Assembly (NCBI RefSeq): GCF_014836615.1
Contig: NZ_JACSQN010000017.1
Coordinates: forward strand, 1-50,262
Origin: Sporosarcina quadrami
Lineage (GTDB): Bacteria; Bacillota; Bacilli; Bacillales_A; Planococcaceae
Direction of reading: 5' to 3'
Length of the DNA: 50,262 bases
Shown one piece after another: positions 38,302-46,700 of the stretch. Under the pieces are notes generated by a model. The model was not told the DNA's origin, searched no databases, and saw only the letters and a program-made list of their open reading frames with translations. Each line of letters opens with the position of its first letter. Within the stretch, counting starts at the first letter, position 1. The position numbers and the translations under genes were made by a program.

Positions 38302-38964
38302 TTCTTCCTGCGCAGCTCGTTGGTTTTCAAACTCTTCAAAGAAGAATAAAACGTCTTCCACATATTTCTCACTGTGATTATAATGAAAAATCGCTTTTTC
38401 AATATTACCGTCTGCCGCCCCACTTTTCGACAAATAGTTTGCCGCGCTGAATATCGCGTCTTCAATATCAAAAGGATCCGCTATTCCGTCACCATTCGCA
38501 TCGACTCCATATCCACCATACTTTTTAATAATGGCCGGATTTGTTTTATCCTCTTCAGGAATACTCCCTTTGCCCAAACCTTCACAACCCGGATAAGACC
38601 ATCCCACAAACGTGCAAGGCATGAATTGCATATGCCCTTCTGCCCCTGCAGGTGACAATAACGGGTCCATCGTTGAAAACCTTGTTTCAATACGATGGTG
38701 AGCAGCGAGCAACGTCCAAGGAATATCATATTCTTCTGCAGCGGCCATATAAATTGGAATATATTCCTCAGGTATAGTAGTCGCTGTGTGACGATCTTGA
38801 AACTCTAAAATGGTGTTTGCAGATTTTTTAATAAGTTCAGGATTTTGTACAGTTGTCCATACGATAGCGGTCAAAGTGAATGTCGTGACAGCTACTGGCA
38901 GAAGCAAAATAAGCATAATAATTTTGGTCTTGTTCGATAACCCTTTTCGCTTCTTTTTTTTCAC
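38278..38964 (-). CDS. Membrane-anchored lytic transglycosylase, CwlT-like
   Basis: This 228-residue protein has one N-terminal membrane helix (about 14-36) after a Lys-rich start, with the rest outside. The lysozyme-like domain (about 70-210) cuts glycan strands of peptidoglycan: AHHRIETRFSTMD carries the catalytic Glu, followed by SPAGAEGHMQFMPCTFVGWSYP and DANGDGIADPFDIEDAIFSAANYL. It resembles the N-terminal muramidase of CwlT but lacks the NlpC/P60 half. GTG start behind AAAGGGTGG. Its stop lies in the flanking terminator. The sco gene lies 25 bases upstream on the same strand. Confidence 0.84.
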   Translation of the reverse strand: MKKKKRKGLSNKTKIIMLILLLPVAVTTFTLTAIVWTTVQNPELIKKSANTILEFQDRHTATTIPEEYIPIYMAAAEEYDIPWTLLAAHHRIETRFSTMDPLLSPAGAEGHMQFMPCTFVGWSYPGCEGLGKGSIPEEDKTNPAIIKKYGGYGVDANGDGIADPFDIEDAIFSAANYLSKSGAADGNIEKAIFHYNHSEKYVEDVLFFFEEFENQRAAQEEKKTVETD

Positions 38965-38989
38965 TGCACCACCCTTTTCTGCTAATCAA

Positions 38990-39592
38990 TTATGATTTTT
39001 GGTCAGTTTTGATTAATGCCTTTATGTCTTTAATAATTTGCTCGTAAGGTACATCTTCTGCACCGTTATAACTCTTGACAGAGACACCGTCTTTGTCAAC
39101 TAGACTAAATGCAGTGCCGTGTATGACTTGGTCATTACCGGGCGTTTTACTGACAAAAGTCTTAAAAGACCCGATTGCAAATTTTTCGATTGTTTCTTGG
39201 CTGTAACCCGTCAACATTTCCCAATTACTTTGGTCCACTGGATCGAATGAGTCCAAGTAAGTCTGTAATGCCTCAGGTGTATCCATCTTTGGATCGATAC
39301 TGAAAGAAACAATTTTATAATCTTCTACTCCCGCATCTTTCAATTGTTGTTGAAGATCGGTCATATTCGCCATCATTGGCAGACAGACTGTTTCACAATT
39401 TGTGAAAACGAACTGGGCAATCCATACAGTGCCTTTTAAGTCTTCTAATGAAACTTTTTCATTGTGTTGATTTTCAAATTCAAAGTCTTCGATTTTATAG
39501 TTATGATCCGCTTTAAAACCGCCCATCGAACAGGCGCTTAATACAAGCATCATTATAATCATCGATGGCAGTGCAATCAATTTTTTACGCAT
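38990..39592 (-). CDS. SCO1/SenC family copper chaperone lipoprotein
   Basis: The product resembles B. subtilis YpmQ (BsSco), which loads copper into the CuA site of cytochrome c oxidase. The lipobox LSAC at about residues 18-21 gives an anchored lipoprotein. The thioredoxin-like fold contains the copper ligands FTNCETVCLPM (CxxxC) and the distal His in VIHGTAFSLVD. The length of 200 residues is normal. GGAGG nine bases ahead of ATG 39592 is its ribosome binding site. It precedes the transglycosylase gene, probably in one transcript. Confidence 0.92.
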   Translation of the reverse strand: MRKKLIALPSMIIMMLVLSACSMGGFKADHNYKIEDFEFENQHNEKVSLEDLKGTVWIAQFVFTNCETVCLPMMANMTDLQQQLKDAGVEDYKIVSFSIDPKMDTPEALQTYLDSFDPVDQSNWEMLTGYSQETIEKFAIGSFKTFVSKTPGNDQVIHGTAFSLVDKDGVSVKSYNGAEDVPYEQIIKDIKALIKTDQKS

Positions 39593-39701
39593 TTCCAGAC
39601 TCCTCCACTATCAGTATTTACTTTATCATAGTGGATACATACTTTACAAACAACCACACTATCTATACGTTCTTGTCAAATCTTTGACGGTTCAGTGAAG
39701 T

Positions 39702-39830
39702 TTACTTCACTTTCAATGACACAAGCGCAGAATGGATTGCTTCGAGCTTCGATTCAATACGGTGCAACAGGTAAAATGATACAAAAATCGGAAAGCCGAC
39801 TTGTTGTATGAGATTTAACCATTGTTCCAT
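39702..39830 (-). CDS. yvrJ: YvrJ family protein, 42 residues
   Basis: The short product MEQWLNLIQQVGFPIFVSFY... has a single hydrophobic helix followed by HRIESKLEAIHSAL, as in YvrJ. GGAGGAG lies ahead of ATG 39830. It is third in the series DUF1659-DUF2922-YvrJ, separated from DUF2922 by a hairpin. The function of YvrJ is unknown; a holin-like or membrane-tether role would be speculation. Confidence 0.82.
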   Translation of the reverse strand: MEQWLNLIQQVGFPIFVSFYLLHRIESKLEAIHSALVSLKVK

Positions 39831-39855
39831 TTTGACTCCTCCTTTTCCACAATTA

Positions 39856-39884
39856 AAGCTCTCCAGCTTGTAACTGGAGAGCTT
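39856..39884 (-). terminator. Perfect hairpin between the DUF2922 gene and yvrJ
   Basis: Eleven bases (39856-39866) pair exactly with 39874-39884. The T-run after it on the minus strand is short, so it may act as a partial terminator that lowers yvrJ expression. Confidence 0.55.
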
Positions 39885-39895
39885 CAGCTTTATGC

Positions 39896-40108
39896 TTAGA
39901 CCAATTCTGTGACTGTGCGTTCTACAATACGAGCACTTTTGACTGCACCAAGTGGAGATCCATCCACTTCAAATGTGCCTGAACCGATGATTTGTTCCAT
40001 TGCTGCTTGTACTTCGACAGCCGTCAGACCTGCGCGCGGATGATCCACGCTGAGTGATGTCTGCTTTCCTGCAACAGTAGTAAAATTCAATTGCAATGTC
40101 TTAGCCAT
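39896..40108 (-). CDS. DUF2922 family protein
   Basis: The 70-residue product MAKTLQLNFTTVAGKQTSLSV... matches the DUF2922 pattern: beta-rich, with DHPRAGLTAVEVQAAMEQII in the centre and a Val/Arg-rich end. Its function is unknown. AAAGGGGG eight bases ahead of ATG 40108 is the ribosome binding site. It lies 19 bases after the DUF1659 gene. Confidence 0.8.
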   Translation of the reverse strand: MAKTLQLNFTTVAGKQTSLSVDHPRAGLTAVEVQAAMEQIIGSGTFEVDGSPLGAVKSARIVERTVTELV

Positions 40109-40127
40109 CTTTCATTCCCCCTTTTTA

Positions 40128-40346
40128 TTAGTTCATAATGTCTGCTGTTAGCACTTTTTCAGCTCCGATGAACGGTTGCTCTGATAGTTGTGCCAATTGC
40201 GTGAGTGCTGCATACAAGTTTTCTGCCGTTGCGTTTTCTGCAATGTTGCGGTAAGACTTCGACTTACGGATCATTTTGCCGTCTTCAGTCATTCCACCAT
40301 CAAAATACACTTTCCCTACTGCGTGTCTGAATTCTATTGTCGCCAT
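40128..40346 (-). CDS. DUF1659 family protein
   Basis: This 72-residue protein fits DUF1659: MATIEFRHAVGKVYFDGG, the RKSKSYRNIAENATAENLYAAL helix and a hydrophobic end. AAAGGAGGGG fits ATG 40346 rather than the frame opening at 40364. It is the first gene of a conserved trio with DUF2922 and YvrJ. The three genes look co-transcribed; no activity is known. Confidence 0.8.
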   Translation of the reverse strand: MATIEFRHAVGKVYFDGGMTEDGKMIRKSKSYRNIAENATAENLYAALTQLAQLSEQPFIGAEKVLTADIMN

Positions 40347-40462
40347 GTTATCCCCTCCTTTCACACACTATATAGAGTGGAAAATACAAAAAGGATACTT
40401 TGTCCGTGTATTTTCTTGAAAAAGATCTTATAATGGACAGTAGAATGGAAGAGGTGAAGAAA

Positions 40463-40885
40463 GTGCAAGATTTTTTTATGTGGTTCATCTTTTTTTGGTG
40501 TATCGTCCTTGTAGGGTTATTCGGCATCGGTGGGTTTTTCATGTTCCGCAAATTTTTGAAAGTTTTTCCGAAGGCAGATGGCAAGTCGACACTGGACTGG
40601 GAAGAACATTATGTGAATGAATCCCTTCATCTTTGGAATGACGAAGCGAAGAGTATGTTGAATGAACTCGTCAGCCCAGTTCCGGAATTGTTCCGGGATG
40701 TCGCCAAACAGAAAATCGGAGCCAAAATTGGCCAGATCGCTTTGGAAGATCGGGCAAAAACTATAGACTTTGACCATATTATCCGTGGCTATATTATCGC
40801 TACTCCAAAAAGGGATCATAATTTCCTGCGGAAAAAGCTCAACTCCATGGAAGTCGACATGACCCCATACGAGCATCTATTTTAA
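40463..40885 (+). CDS. yneK: YneK-type membrane protein (DUF2621)
   Basis: The product of about 140 residues has one N-terminal membrane helix (FFMWFIFFWCIVLVGLFGIGGFFMF) and a cytosolic part with LDWEEHYVNESLHLW and CC-free helices, resembling B. subtilis YneK. The function is unknown. ATG codons at 40433 and 40445 are in frame, but GAAGAGGTG seven bases ahead of GTG 40463 gives a start matching the family. It converges with ccdC across a shared terminator, keeping the B. subtilis neighbourhood. Confidence 0.78.
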   Translation: MQDFFMWFIFFWCIVLVGLFGIGGFFMFRKFLKVFPKADGKSTLDWEEHYVNESLHLWNDEAKSMLNELVSPVPELFRDVAKQKIGAKIGQIALEDRAKTIDFDHIIRGYIIATPKRDHNFLRKKLNSMEVDMTPYEHLF

Positions 40886-40937
40886 AAGACACGCAAAAGG
40901 CTTCCTTCATATGAGGGAAGCCTTTTGCATGTCTTTT
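40884..40937. terminator. Bidirectional terminator between yneK and ccdC
   Basis: A long stem of 22 positions (40884-40905 with 40916-40937, one mismatch) with A and T runs on both sides lies between the convergent genes. Confidence 0.9.
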
Positions 40938-41448
40938 ATGGTTTCTTCATCACACGAAAGTATTTTACAAGCATGCCGATTCGCCAAGGTAGAATCATGG
41001 CAAATGCCAATATCCAAAACATGCCTGCCAGTTCGCCGACATCGATTGAACTGCTTAATACTAGTTTCGCTACTAACCGTATGACTAATAATGTAAGTAG
41101 GATGAAAATGAACACTTTAGACTTCTTCACATAGAGGTTATCATCTTTGCGTTCAAAATTTGTTGTTTTGATTAAAATTAACGAAAAAAGCAACCCAACT
41201 AATGAAGCTTCTACCACTTGGGCTAATGGAACTCTAAACTCTTCAAAGAAGAACATAAATGCACCTGTCGACATGAAGAGTGGTGGCAATATAATACGCT
41301 TTGGTGAAATTGGTCTTTCTGACGCTTTCGATCGGACGATAAACGCCAATATACCCATGACAAAGAATATTATTGTAGAGCCTACTATTAAATAAACAGG
41401 AGGAATATCATTGAACACGTACGTGACCAGCTCTTGTAGCTTATTCAT
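40936..41448 (-). CDS. ccdC: CcdC family membrane protein
   Basis: This 170-residue integral membrane protein (about five helices) resembles CcdC/YneJ, encoded beside ccdA in Bacillales. Its role in cytochrome c maturation is not settled. Helices include PVYLIVGSTIIFFVMGILAFIV and VFIFILLTLLVIRLVAKLVL. GGAGG eight bases ahead of ATG 41448 sets the start; the frame is open further upstream. It overlaps the thioredoxin-like gene by eight bases, so the two are translationally coupled. Confidence 0.82.
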   Translation of the reverse strand: MNKLQELVTYVFNDIPPVYLIVGSTIIFFVMGILAFIVRSKASERPISPKRIILPPLFMSTGAFMFFFEEFRVPLAQVVEASLVGLLFSLILIKTTNFERKDDNLYVKKSKVFIFILLTLLVIRLVAKLVLSSSIDVGELAGMFWILAFAMILPWRIGMLVKYFRVMKKP

Positions 41449-41770
41449 ATCCATTCCTCCGTTCCACAAGTTCATCCAACCGGTATTTCAATTCGTCCAT
41501 CGGAACAAACCGAGCAAAACGAGACATTTCGCGTCCGTTTTGGAATAACAAGACTACGGGCGCGCTAAACAAAGATAGCTGCCCAGCCATTTCAGGAACT
41601 CTAGCGACATTCACTTTGAAAAATGGAATAGCATACGTTTCCTGTAATGCCTCCACTTGTGGATAAAGACCTTCACAGACAGAACAATTATCTGTTTTGA
41701 CGAATAGCAACAACTGCGGTTCATTTGTACTTATTTTCAACCAATGCTCAAATGACCCGATTTCTTTCAT
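41441..41770 (-). CDS. Thioredoxin-like protein with CSVC motif
   Basis: The 109-residue cytosolic protein has a thioredoxin fold with the redox pair in TDNCSVCEGLYPQ. APVVLLFQNGRE carries the cis-proline equivalent. It probably passes electrons to membrane CcdA or to its own targets. GGAGG eight bases ahead of ATG 41770 sets the start. It lies between ccdA and ccdC, where B. subtilis has the CheY-like ccdB. There is no signal peptide, so it is a cytosolic donor rather than ResA. Confidence 0.82.
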   Translation of the reverse strand: MKEIGSFEHWLKISTNEPQLLLFVKTDNCSVCEGLYPQVEALQETYAIPFFKVNVARVPEMAGQLSLFSAPVVLLFQNGREMSRFARFVPMDELKYRLDELVERRNGYE

Positions 41771-41799
41771 CGGTATTTCCTCCACTCTTTATCAACTAT

Positions 41800-41833
41800 C
41801 CCTCCAGCTGAAGTTGTTGGAGGGAAGTTTTTT
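41800..41833 (+). terminator. Stem-loop between ccdA and the thioredoxin-like gene
   Basis: CCCTCCA (41800-41806) pairs with TGGAGGG (41818-41824), and the T-run (41828-41833) follows on the plus strand, although both neighbours are on the minus strand. On the minus strand it would form the same stem without a T-run. Confidence 0.4.
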
Positions 41834-41858
41834 GTACGTAATGTAAATGCGCCGATTA

Positions 41859-42569
41859 TTAAAATCCTTGGAAATCTCCGAATATAGGGCTTAGCAAGCT
41901 CGTCAAGAATTGGATGCCATCAAAGAAGAGTAATAGGCCGAACGCTATCATTATGTAGCCGCCTACCTTCATGATGAGCTGGCTGTTTCTGCGAATCCAA
42001 CCAAGTCTTGTAATGAAAAATGATAACACGAAGAAGGGAATCGCAAATCCTAATACATACATCATCATGTATAACATGCTAGAGCCTGGATTTGCTGCCG
42101 CAAGTCCTATAATGGCACCAATGATAGGTCCCATACATGGTTGCCATCCTGCTGAAAAGGCAAGGCCGATCAAAGCAGTACCTAAATATCCTGCAGGTCT
42201 GTTTTTAAATTGCAGTTTATGCTCTTTCATTAGGAATTTAGGTGTAAATAGGCCAATGACCATCAAACCGAACAATACGATGAATATTGCACCGACTTGT
42301 CGTAATAAATCTTTGTACTGTACAAAGAAAGTACCAATAAAAGATGTACTGAATCCTAAAAATACGAATACGACTGAAAATCCTAAAAGGAAAAATAATG
42401 TATGCAACATTCCATTTCTGTTCATCCGTTTCGAGTCGGATTTCAATTCATCAATCGACATACCTGTAATGTAGGATATGAAAGCCGGATACAATGGCAA
42501 GACGCATGGTGATATGAAACTTAGGAAACCTGCGCCGAATGCCAGGAAAATATTTAAATCTGTCGGCAT
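41859..42569 (-). CDS. ccdA: CcdA family thiol-disulfide transmembrane transporter
   Basis: CcdA moves reducing equivalents across the membrane for cytochrome c maturation and spore cortex thiol-disulfide reactions. The two redox Cys are in FISPCVLPLYPAF (helix 1) and GWQPCMGPI (helix 4), in about six helices over 236 residues. AAAAGGGGAG precedes ATG 42569. It heads the ccdA-trx-ccdC series. Confidence 0.94.
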   Translation of the reverse strand: MPTDLNIFLAFGAGFLSFISPCVLPLYPAFISYITGMSIDELKSDSKRMNRNGMLHTLFFLLGFSVVFVFLGFSTSFIGTFFVQYKDLLRQVGAIFIVLFGLMVIGLFTPKFLMKEHKLQFKNRPAGYLGTALIGLAFSAGWQPCMGPIIGAIIGLAAANPGSSMLYMMMYVLGFAIPFFVLSFFITRLGWIRRNSQLIMKVGGYIMIAFGLLLFFDGIQFLTSLLSPIFGDFQGF

Positions 42570-42682
42570 TGTTCTCTCCCCTTTTATTTTTCTTCCACCA
42601 TCGTAACAAATTAGGCGGCTAAATACGTTAAATTTGACTGTGAACAGTTTATGAACACGGCAAAAGTTTCGGAAATGTGAAA

Positions 42683-42721
42683 AGGTCTACATGTCACCGC
42701 CAAAACGGTGCATGCAGACCT
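42683..42721 (-). terminator. Terminator of the ABC exporter operon
   Basis: AGGTCTACATGTCACCG (42683-42699) pairs with 42706-42721 with small imperfections, followed on the minus strand by a short T-run. Confidence 0.75.
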
Positions 42722-42728
42722 GAAGCTG

Positions 42729-44519
42729 TCAAATGGCGTCGTCCACTATGCCATTTTGAAGTTGGTACATCATGAAATATAATCCTTTTTGAGCAAGCAG
42801 CTGTTGATGGGTGCCACGCTCTACAATTTCGCCTTTATGCAATACGAGAATGAGTTCTGCATCTTGGATTGTACTTAACCTATGTGCAATCGCAATTGTC
42901 GTTCGCCCTTTACGCATTTTTTCAAGACTTGCCTGAATGGCCACTTCCGTTTCTGTATCAATATTGGCTGTCGCTTCATCAAGGACAAGAATTTTCGGGT
43001 TAGTTGCGATAGTACGAGCAAATGCTACAAGTTGACGTTGTCCACTTGAGAACGTCGATCCACGTTCCGTCACCTTTTGCGAGTATTTCCCTGGAAGCTT
43101 CTCGACAAATTCGTTCGCATGGACAAATTCAGCCGCAGCCCGCACTTCTTCTGAAGTCATGCTTTCATTATGAAGTCGAATGTTACTTTCAATATCTCCG
43201 TAGAACAAGAACGGATCTTGTAAAACGAGACCGATTTTATTTCTCAACTCGGCTTTTGGTAACTCTTTCAATGAAATGCCATCGATGAGGATCTCACCTT
43301 TGTCATATTCATAAAATCGCATAAGCAAATTGATGATTGAACTTTTTCCGCTCCCTGTATGTCCTACGAGCGCGACAGTTTCACCTGCATTTGCTGTGAA
43401 GCTAATATTTTTCAATACATCATTTTTGCCATCATAAGCAAATGTGACATTTTTGAATTCGATTGTTCCTTCTTGCACTTCCTTTTGTTCACTATCCTGT
43501 TGTGAAGGTTCCATATCGGGATCATCCATTAACTTGAACACACGAGATGCCGAAACGAGTGCTTGTTGAAAAATGGACATTCTCTGCATCACTTGCTGGA
43601 CAGGTTGGAAAAGACGACCAATCAACGTTGTAAATGCATAAATGATTCCGACGTCCACTGCACTATCGAGTGACATGAAACCGAAGTAACCAAGGACGAA
43701 TACAATCGTCAGCGCGTATAAGAGATCGATGAACGGTCCTAACAGGACACTGTCGAACTTAATGTTACGCATACCGGCGCGGTAATGCCCTTCATTAATA
43801 TCATCGAATTCATCTGCTAAACGTTGTTCTTGCCTGAAAGCCTGCACCATGCCCATGCCTGATAAGGATTCTGCAATTTTAGCATTTAGCTGGCTTAAGC
43901 GTTCACGGATATCTTGATAGAAGTCCGCACTGTAACGTCGATAGACAATAATGATCGCCATGAATAACGGCATGAGCACCATTGAAGCGAACGTCAACTT
44001 CACGTCCAGAGTAAAGAGTGCTATATAAACGCCTATAATGACGAAGAATGCTTGTAGGAATGTTACGACGACGCTGACGAACATTTCCTTGATGGATTCT
44101 GTATCATTTGTTACCCGAGAAACGATACTACCAGCAGGTGTTTGATCGAAATAGCGCATACCGAGCCCTTGCACTTTCGTAAACACGTCGATTCGCATTT
44201 GTTGAATGACTTTCAATGCGATATCTTGAAAACGTAACAATTGAAAATAGGATACGACCACGATGAATACTTGCAGTCCGATGTAAGTTAACGCCAATGT
44301 CATCACTTCGTTTTTCGGGAACTGAAGAGGTGTCAAATAATCGTCAATGAACGTCTGGATGAGCAATGGTCCGACGATGCTTCCTGTAATTGTAAGTATG
44401 AGGAAGAATAATGCTATTGAAATACTTGCTTTATGTGGAATAGCATAGCGCATCAATCGCTTGAACACTTTCCATTGATCTTTTGCTGTTAATTTCGGTT
44501 GTTTTTCCATCGGTTGCAT
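42729..44519 (-). CDS. ABC multidrug exporter half, BmrD-like
   Basis: This 596-residue half-transporter has a six-helix membrane domain (about 1-325) and an ATPase domain (about 355-590). Walker A is GHTGSGKSS, and Walker B VLDEAT keeps the catalytic Glu. The signature is FSSGQRQL instead of LSGGQ. With the partner at 44519 it forms one working site (this Walker pair with the partner's LSGGQ) and one degenerate site, as in heterodimeric BmrCD. Substrates are likely hydrophobic drugs. ATG 44519 overlaps the partner's stop by one base. Confidence 0.87.
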   Translation of the reverse strand: MQPMEKQPKLTAKDQWKVFKRLMRYAIPHKASISIALFFLILTITGSIVGPLLIQTFIDDYLTPLQFPKNEVMTLALTYIGLQVFIVVVSYFQLLRFQDIALKVIQQMRIDVFTKVQGLGMRYFDQTPAGSIVSRVTNDTESIKEMFVSVVVTFLQAFFVIIGVYIALFTLDVKLTFASMVLMPLFMAIIIVYRRYSADFYQDIRERLSQLNAKIAESLSGMGMVQAFRQEQRLADEFDDINEGHYRAGMRNIKFDSVLLGPFIDLLYALTIVFVLGYFGFMSLDSAVDVGIIYAFTTLIGRLFQPVQQVMQRMSIFQQALVSASRVFKLMDDPDMEPSQQDSEQKEVQEGTIEFKNVTFAYDGKNDVLKNISFTANAGETVALVGHTGSGKSSIINLLMRFYEYDKGEILIDGISLKELPKAELRNKIGLVLQDPFLFYGDIESNIRLHNESMTSEEVRAAAEFVHANEFVEKLPGKYSQKVTERGSTFSSGQRQLVAFARTIATNPKILVLDEATANIDTETEVAIQASLEKMRKGRTTIAIAHRLSTIQDAELILVLHKGEIVERGTHQQLLAQKGLYFMMYQLQNGIVDDAI

Positions 44520-46273
44520 TATTCTTCCCCTCCTTGCTCAACAAGAACTTCTAACTGTTGCAAATCATACATCTCTTTGTATTTTCCATCCAACGCAATT
44601 AACTCTTCGTGTGTTCCTGATTCGATAATCGCACCTTCATCTAAGACGATGATCTTATGAGCATGTTGAATTGCACTTAAACGATGCGATGTAATGATTG
44701 TCGTTTCACCTGTCCGCGTACGCTTCAACGATTCAAGAATCGCCTCTTCCGTCTTCGCGTCTACGGCGGATAACGAGTCATCCAATATAAGCAGTTCAGG
44801 CTTCATGATGAGTGCACGTGCGATGGAGACTCGTTGCTTCTGTCCGCCTGATAACGAAACACCTCGTTCGCCTACGACTGTCTCATAACCTTCCGCAAAA
44901 CCTAAAATATCTTCGTGAATATGAGCCAGTCTTGCTGCTTCATAAATTTCTTCACGGCTGAGCTTCGGATTCGTGAATGCAATATTCTCGCCGATTGTCG
45001 TAGAGAACAAGAAATGATCTTGTGGAACATAACCGATTGATTCGCGCAAGCGTTGTTGTTTGTACTGATTGATTGGATGGCCACCATAGATGATCTTCCC
45101 TTTGTAGCCTTCGAATTCTCTTAATAGAAGTTTCAAGATAGCCGTCTTACCCGATCCCGTTTTACCGACAATTCCAAGCGTTTCACCACGGTTTAGAGTG
45201 AAATGTACATTGTGAAGGGCAGGCGTTTCATCATCCGGGAAATAGAATTCATCGATATCAAATTGCAGATTGCCTTCAGGTCGTTTGTCAATTGCTCCCG
45301 TGACATCTTTAATATCCGCATCGACGGATAGCAATTCTGTAATACGGCTGTAAGATGCATTTCCACGTTCTACAATATTGAACAGGAAACCGAAAGCTAG
45401 CATCGGCCAAGTTAACAATCCTAGATACGTACCGAATGCGACCATATCCCCAATTGTCATTTCTTCCGCAATGATGAATTTTGTTCCGAAATAGAATGAA
45501 AGAATGTAAGATATCGCAAAAATTCCTGATATCGTCGGATCGAACAACGCATCGACTTTTGCGACGCGCATGTTTTTCGCGACAACATCTGTCGACAAAT
45601 CCGTAAAGTCTTCTATATCTTCCTTCTGTTGGCCAAAGGTTTTAATCACTTTGATGCCAGAAATACTTTCCTGTGTCTTATCATTCAGATTAGAAAACGC
45701 CTCTTGTGCAAATCGGAATCTGCGACGCAGCAATCTTCCGTAATAACTTGTCAAGAAAATCATGAATGGAAATGGAATGAGTGCAATCAATGTCAGTTTC
45801 CAGTTGATGGTCAATGCCATTGTCAAAATGACGAATCCACCTGTTGAAATGGAGTCGACTAATGTCAAAATCCCCATGCCCGCTGTTTGTTGCACGGCGT
45901 TAATATCATTCGTGGCATGTGCCATTAAATCGCCGACCCGTCGCTTTTGATAAAATGACGGTGACATTCGAGTGAAGTGTGTAAATAACTTCTCTCGCAT
46001 CTGTCTGGAAAGGAGTACGGCGGATCCAAATATCATTACCCTCCAGTAATAACGCGATGTATACATCAAAACTCCTGCGACCGCCAAAATGATGAGCCAT
46101 GTCGTCAGCTTCGACGCAACCAATGTTCCCTCTGTTATGTCATCGACGATGAAGCCGATAATTTTCGGAGGTAGCAACTGCAATAAGGAAACGAATACGA
46201 GTGCTGCAATTCCGAGCCCATATTGTTTCTTCCGTTGTTTAAAAAACCAGCCTAGCTGTAATAAGACTTTCAC
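44519..46273 (-). CDS. ABC multidrug exporter half, BmrC-like (YheI)
   Basis: This 584-residue half-transporter resembles BmrC. The N-terminal LGWFFKQRKKQYG leads into six membrane helices, then the ATPase with Walker A GIVGKTGSGKTAI, signature LSGGQKQR and Walker B LLILDDSLSAVD. The residue after LILD is Asp instead of the catalytic Glu, which marks the degenerate site of such heterodimers. The frame is open to 46351, but GGGGGAATACT fits GTG 46273 and gives the normal length. It is the first gene of the pair, coupled to the BmrD-like half. Confidence 0.87.
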   Translation of the reverse strand: MKVLLQLGWFFKQRKKQYGLGIAALVFVSLLQLLPPKIIGFIVDDITEGTLVASKLTTWLIILAVAGVLMYTSRYYWRVMIFGSAVLLSRQMREKLFTHFTRMSPSFYQKRRVGDLMAHATNDINAVQQTAGMGILTLVDSISTGGFVILTMALTINWKLTLIALIPFPFMIFLTSYYGRLLRRRFRFAQEAFSNLNDKTQESISGIKVIKTFGQQKEDIEDFTDLSTDVVAKNMRVAKVDALFDPTISGIFAISYILSFYFGTKFIIAEEMTIGDMVAFGTYLGLLTWPMLAFGFLFNIVERGNASYSRITELLSVDADIKDVTGAIDKRPEGNLQFDIDEFYFPDDETPALHNVHFTLNRGETLGIVGKTGSGKTAILKLLLREFEGYKGKIIYGGHPINQYKQQRLRESIGYVPQDHFLFSTTIGENIAFTNPKLSREEIYEAARLAHIHEDILGFAEGYETVVGERGVSLSGGQKQRVSIARALIMKPELLILDDSLSAVDAKTEEAILESLKRTRTGETTIITSHRLSAIQHAHKIIVLDEGAIIESGTHEELIALDGKYKEMYDLQQLEVLVEQGGEE

Positions 46274-46352
46274 AGTATTCCCCCTACTCTTTTTCTCTAC
46301 CCTTGAACAGTCTATCAAAATTCTGAACAATAGAAAAGGTACGAATCTCAAA

Positions 46353-46685
46353 TTATTCGAAATCTGAAATACTTTTTATGTCGACAAATGGGATTCGTTG
46401 TGCTAAACCTGCTTCGCTTTTAATGTGGATAATTCCTTCTAGCATATCCGTTTTTTGAATGAAACCCTTTGTTGTCAACACTACGAAACCTTTCCAGTAG
46501 TGAATTTCCACTGGCCAGTTTTTTAGAAGTGCTTGTTGAAATTTTAAATTCCATTCTTCCAATTGTTGCTCATCGGGCTGTTGCCGTTGCTCGAAATCAT
46601 CTTCCTTTTGCCAATCACGCAGTTGTGCAATATGTTCAGGCAGCATCATCGCCGTCCATTTAATACGTCCGCGGTCACGAAGCAT
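46353..46685 (-). CDS. YolD-like family protein
   Basis: This 110-residue protein has the YolD-like pattern MLRDRGRIKWTAMMLPEHIAQLRDW, then the GFVVLTTKGFIQKTD and IPFVDIKSI strands. Its genes nearly always follow Y-family polymerases in Bacillales (YqjX after YqjW), and a partner role in translesion synthesis is assumed, not shown. GAAGGAG precedes ATG 46685, 15 bases after the polymerase gene, so both share the LexA-controlled promoter. Confidence 0.86.
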   Translation of the reverse strand: MLRDRGRIKWTAMMLPEHIAQLRDWQKEDDFEQRQQPDEQQLEEWNLKFQQALLKNWPVEIHYWKGFVVLTTKGFIQKTDMLEGIIHIKSEAGLAQRIPFVDIKSISDFE

Positions 46686-46700
46686 ACAATCATCTCCTTC

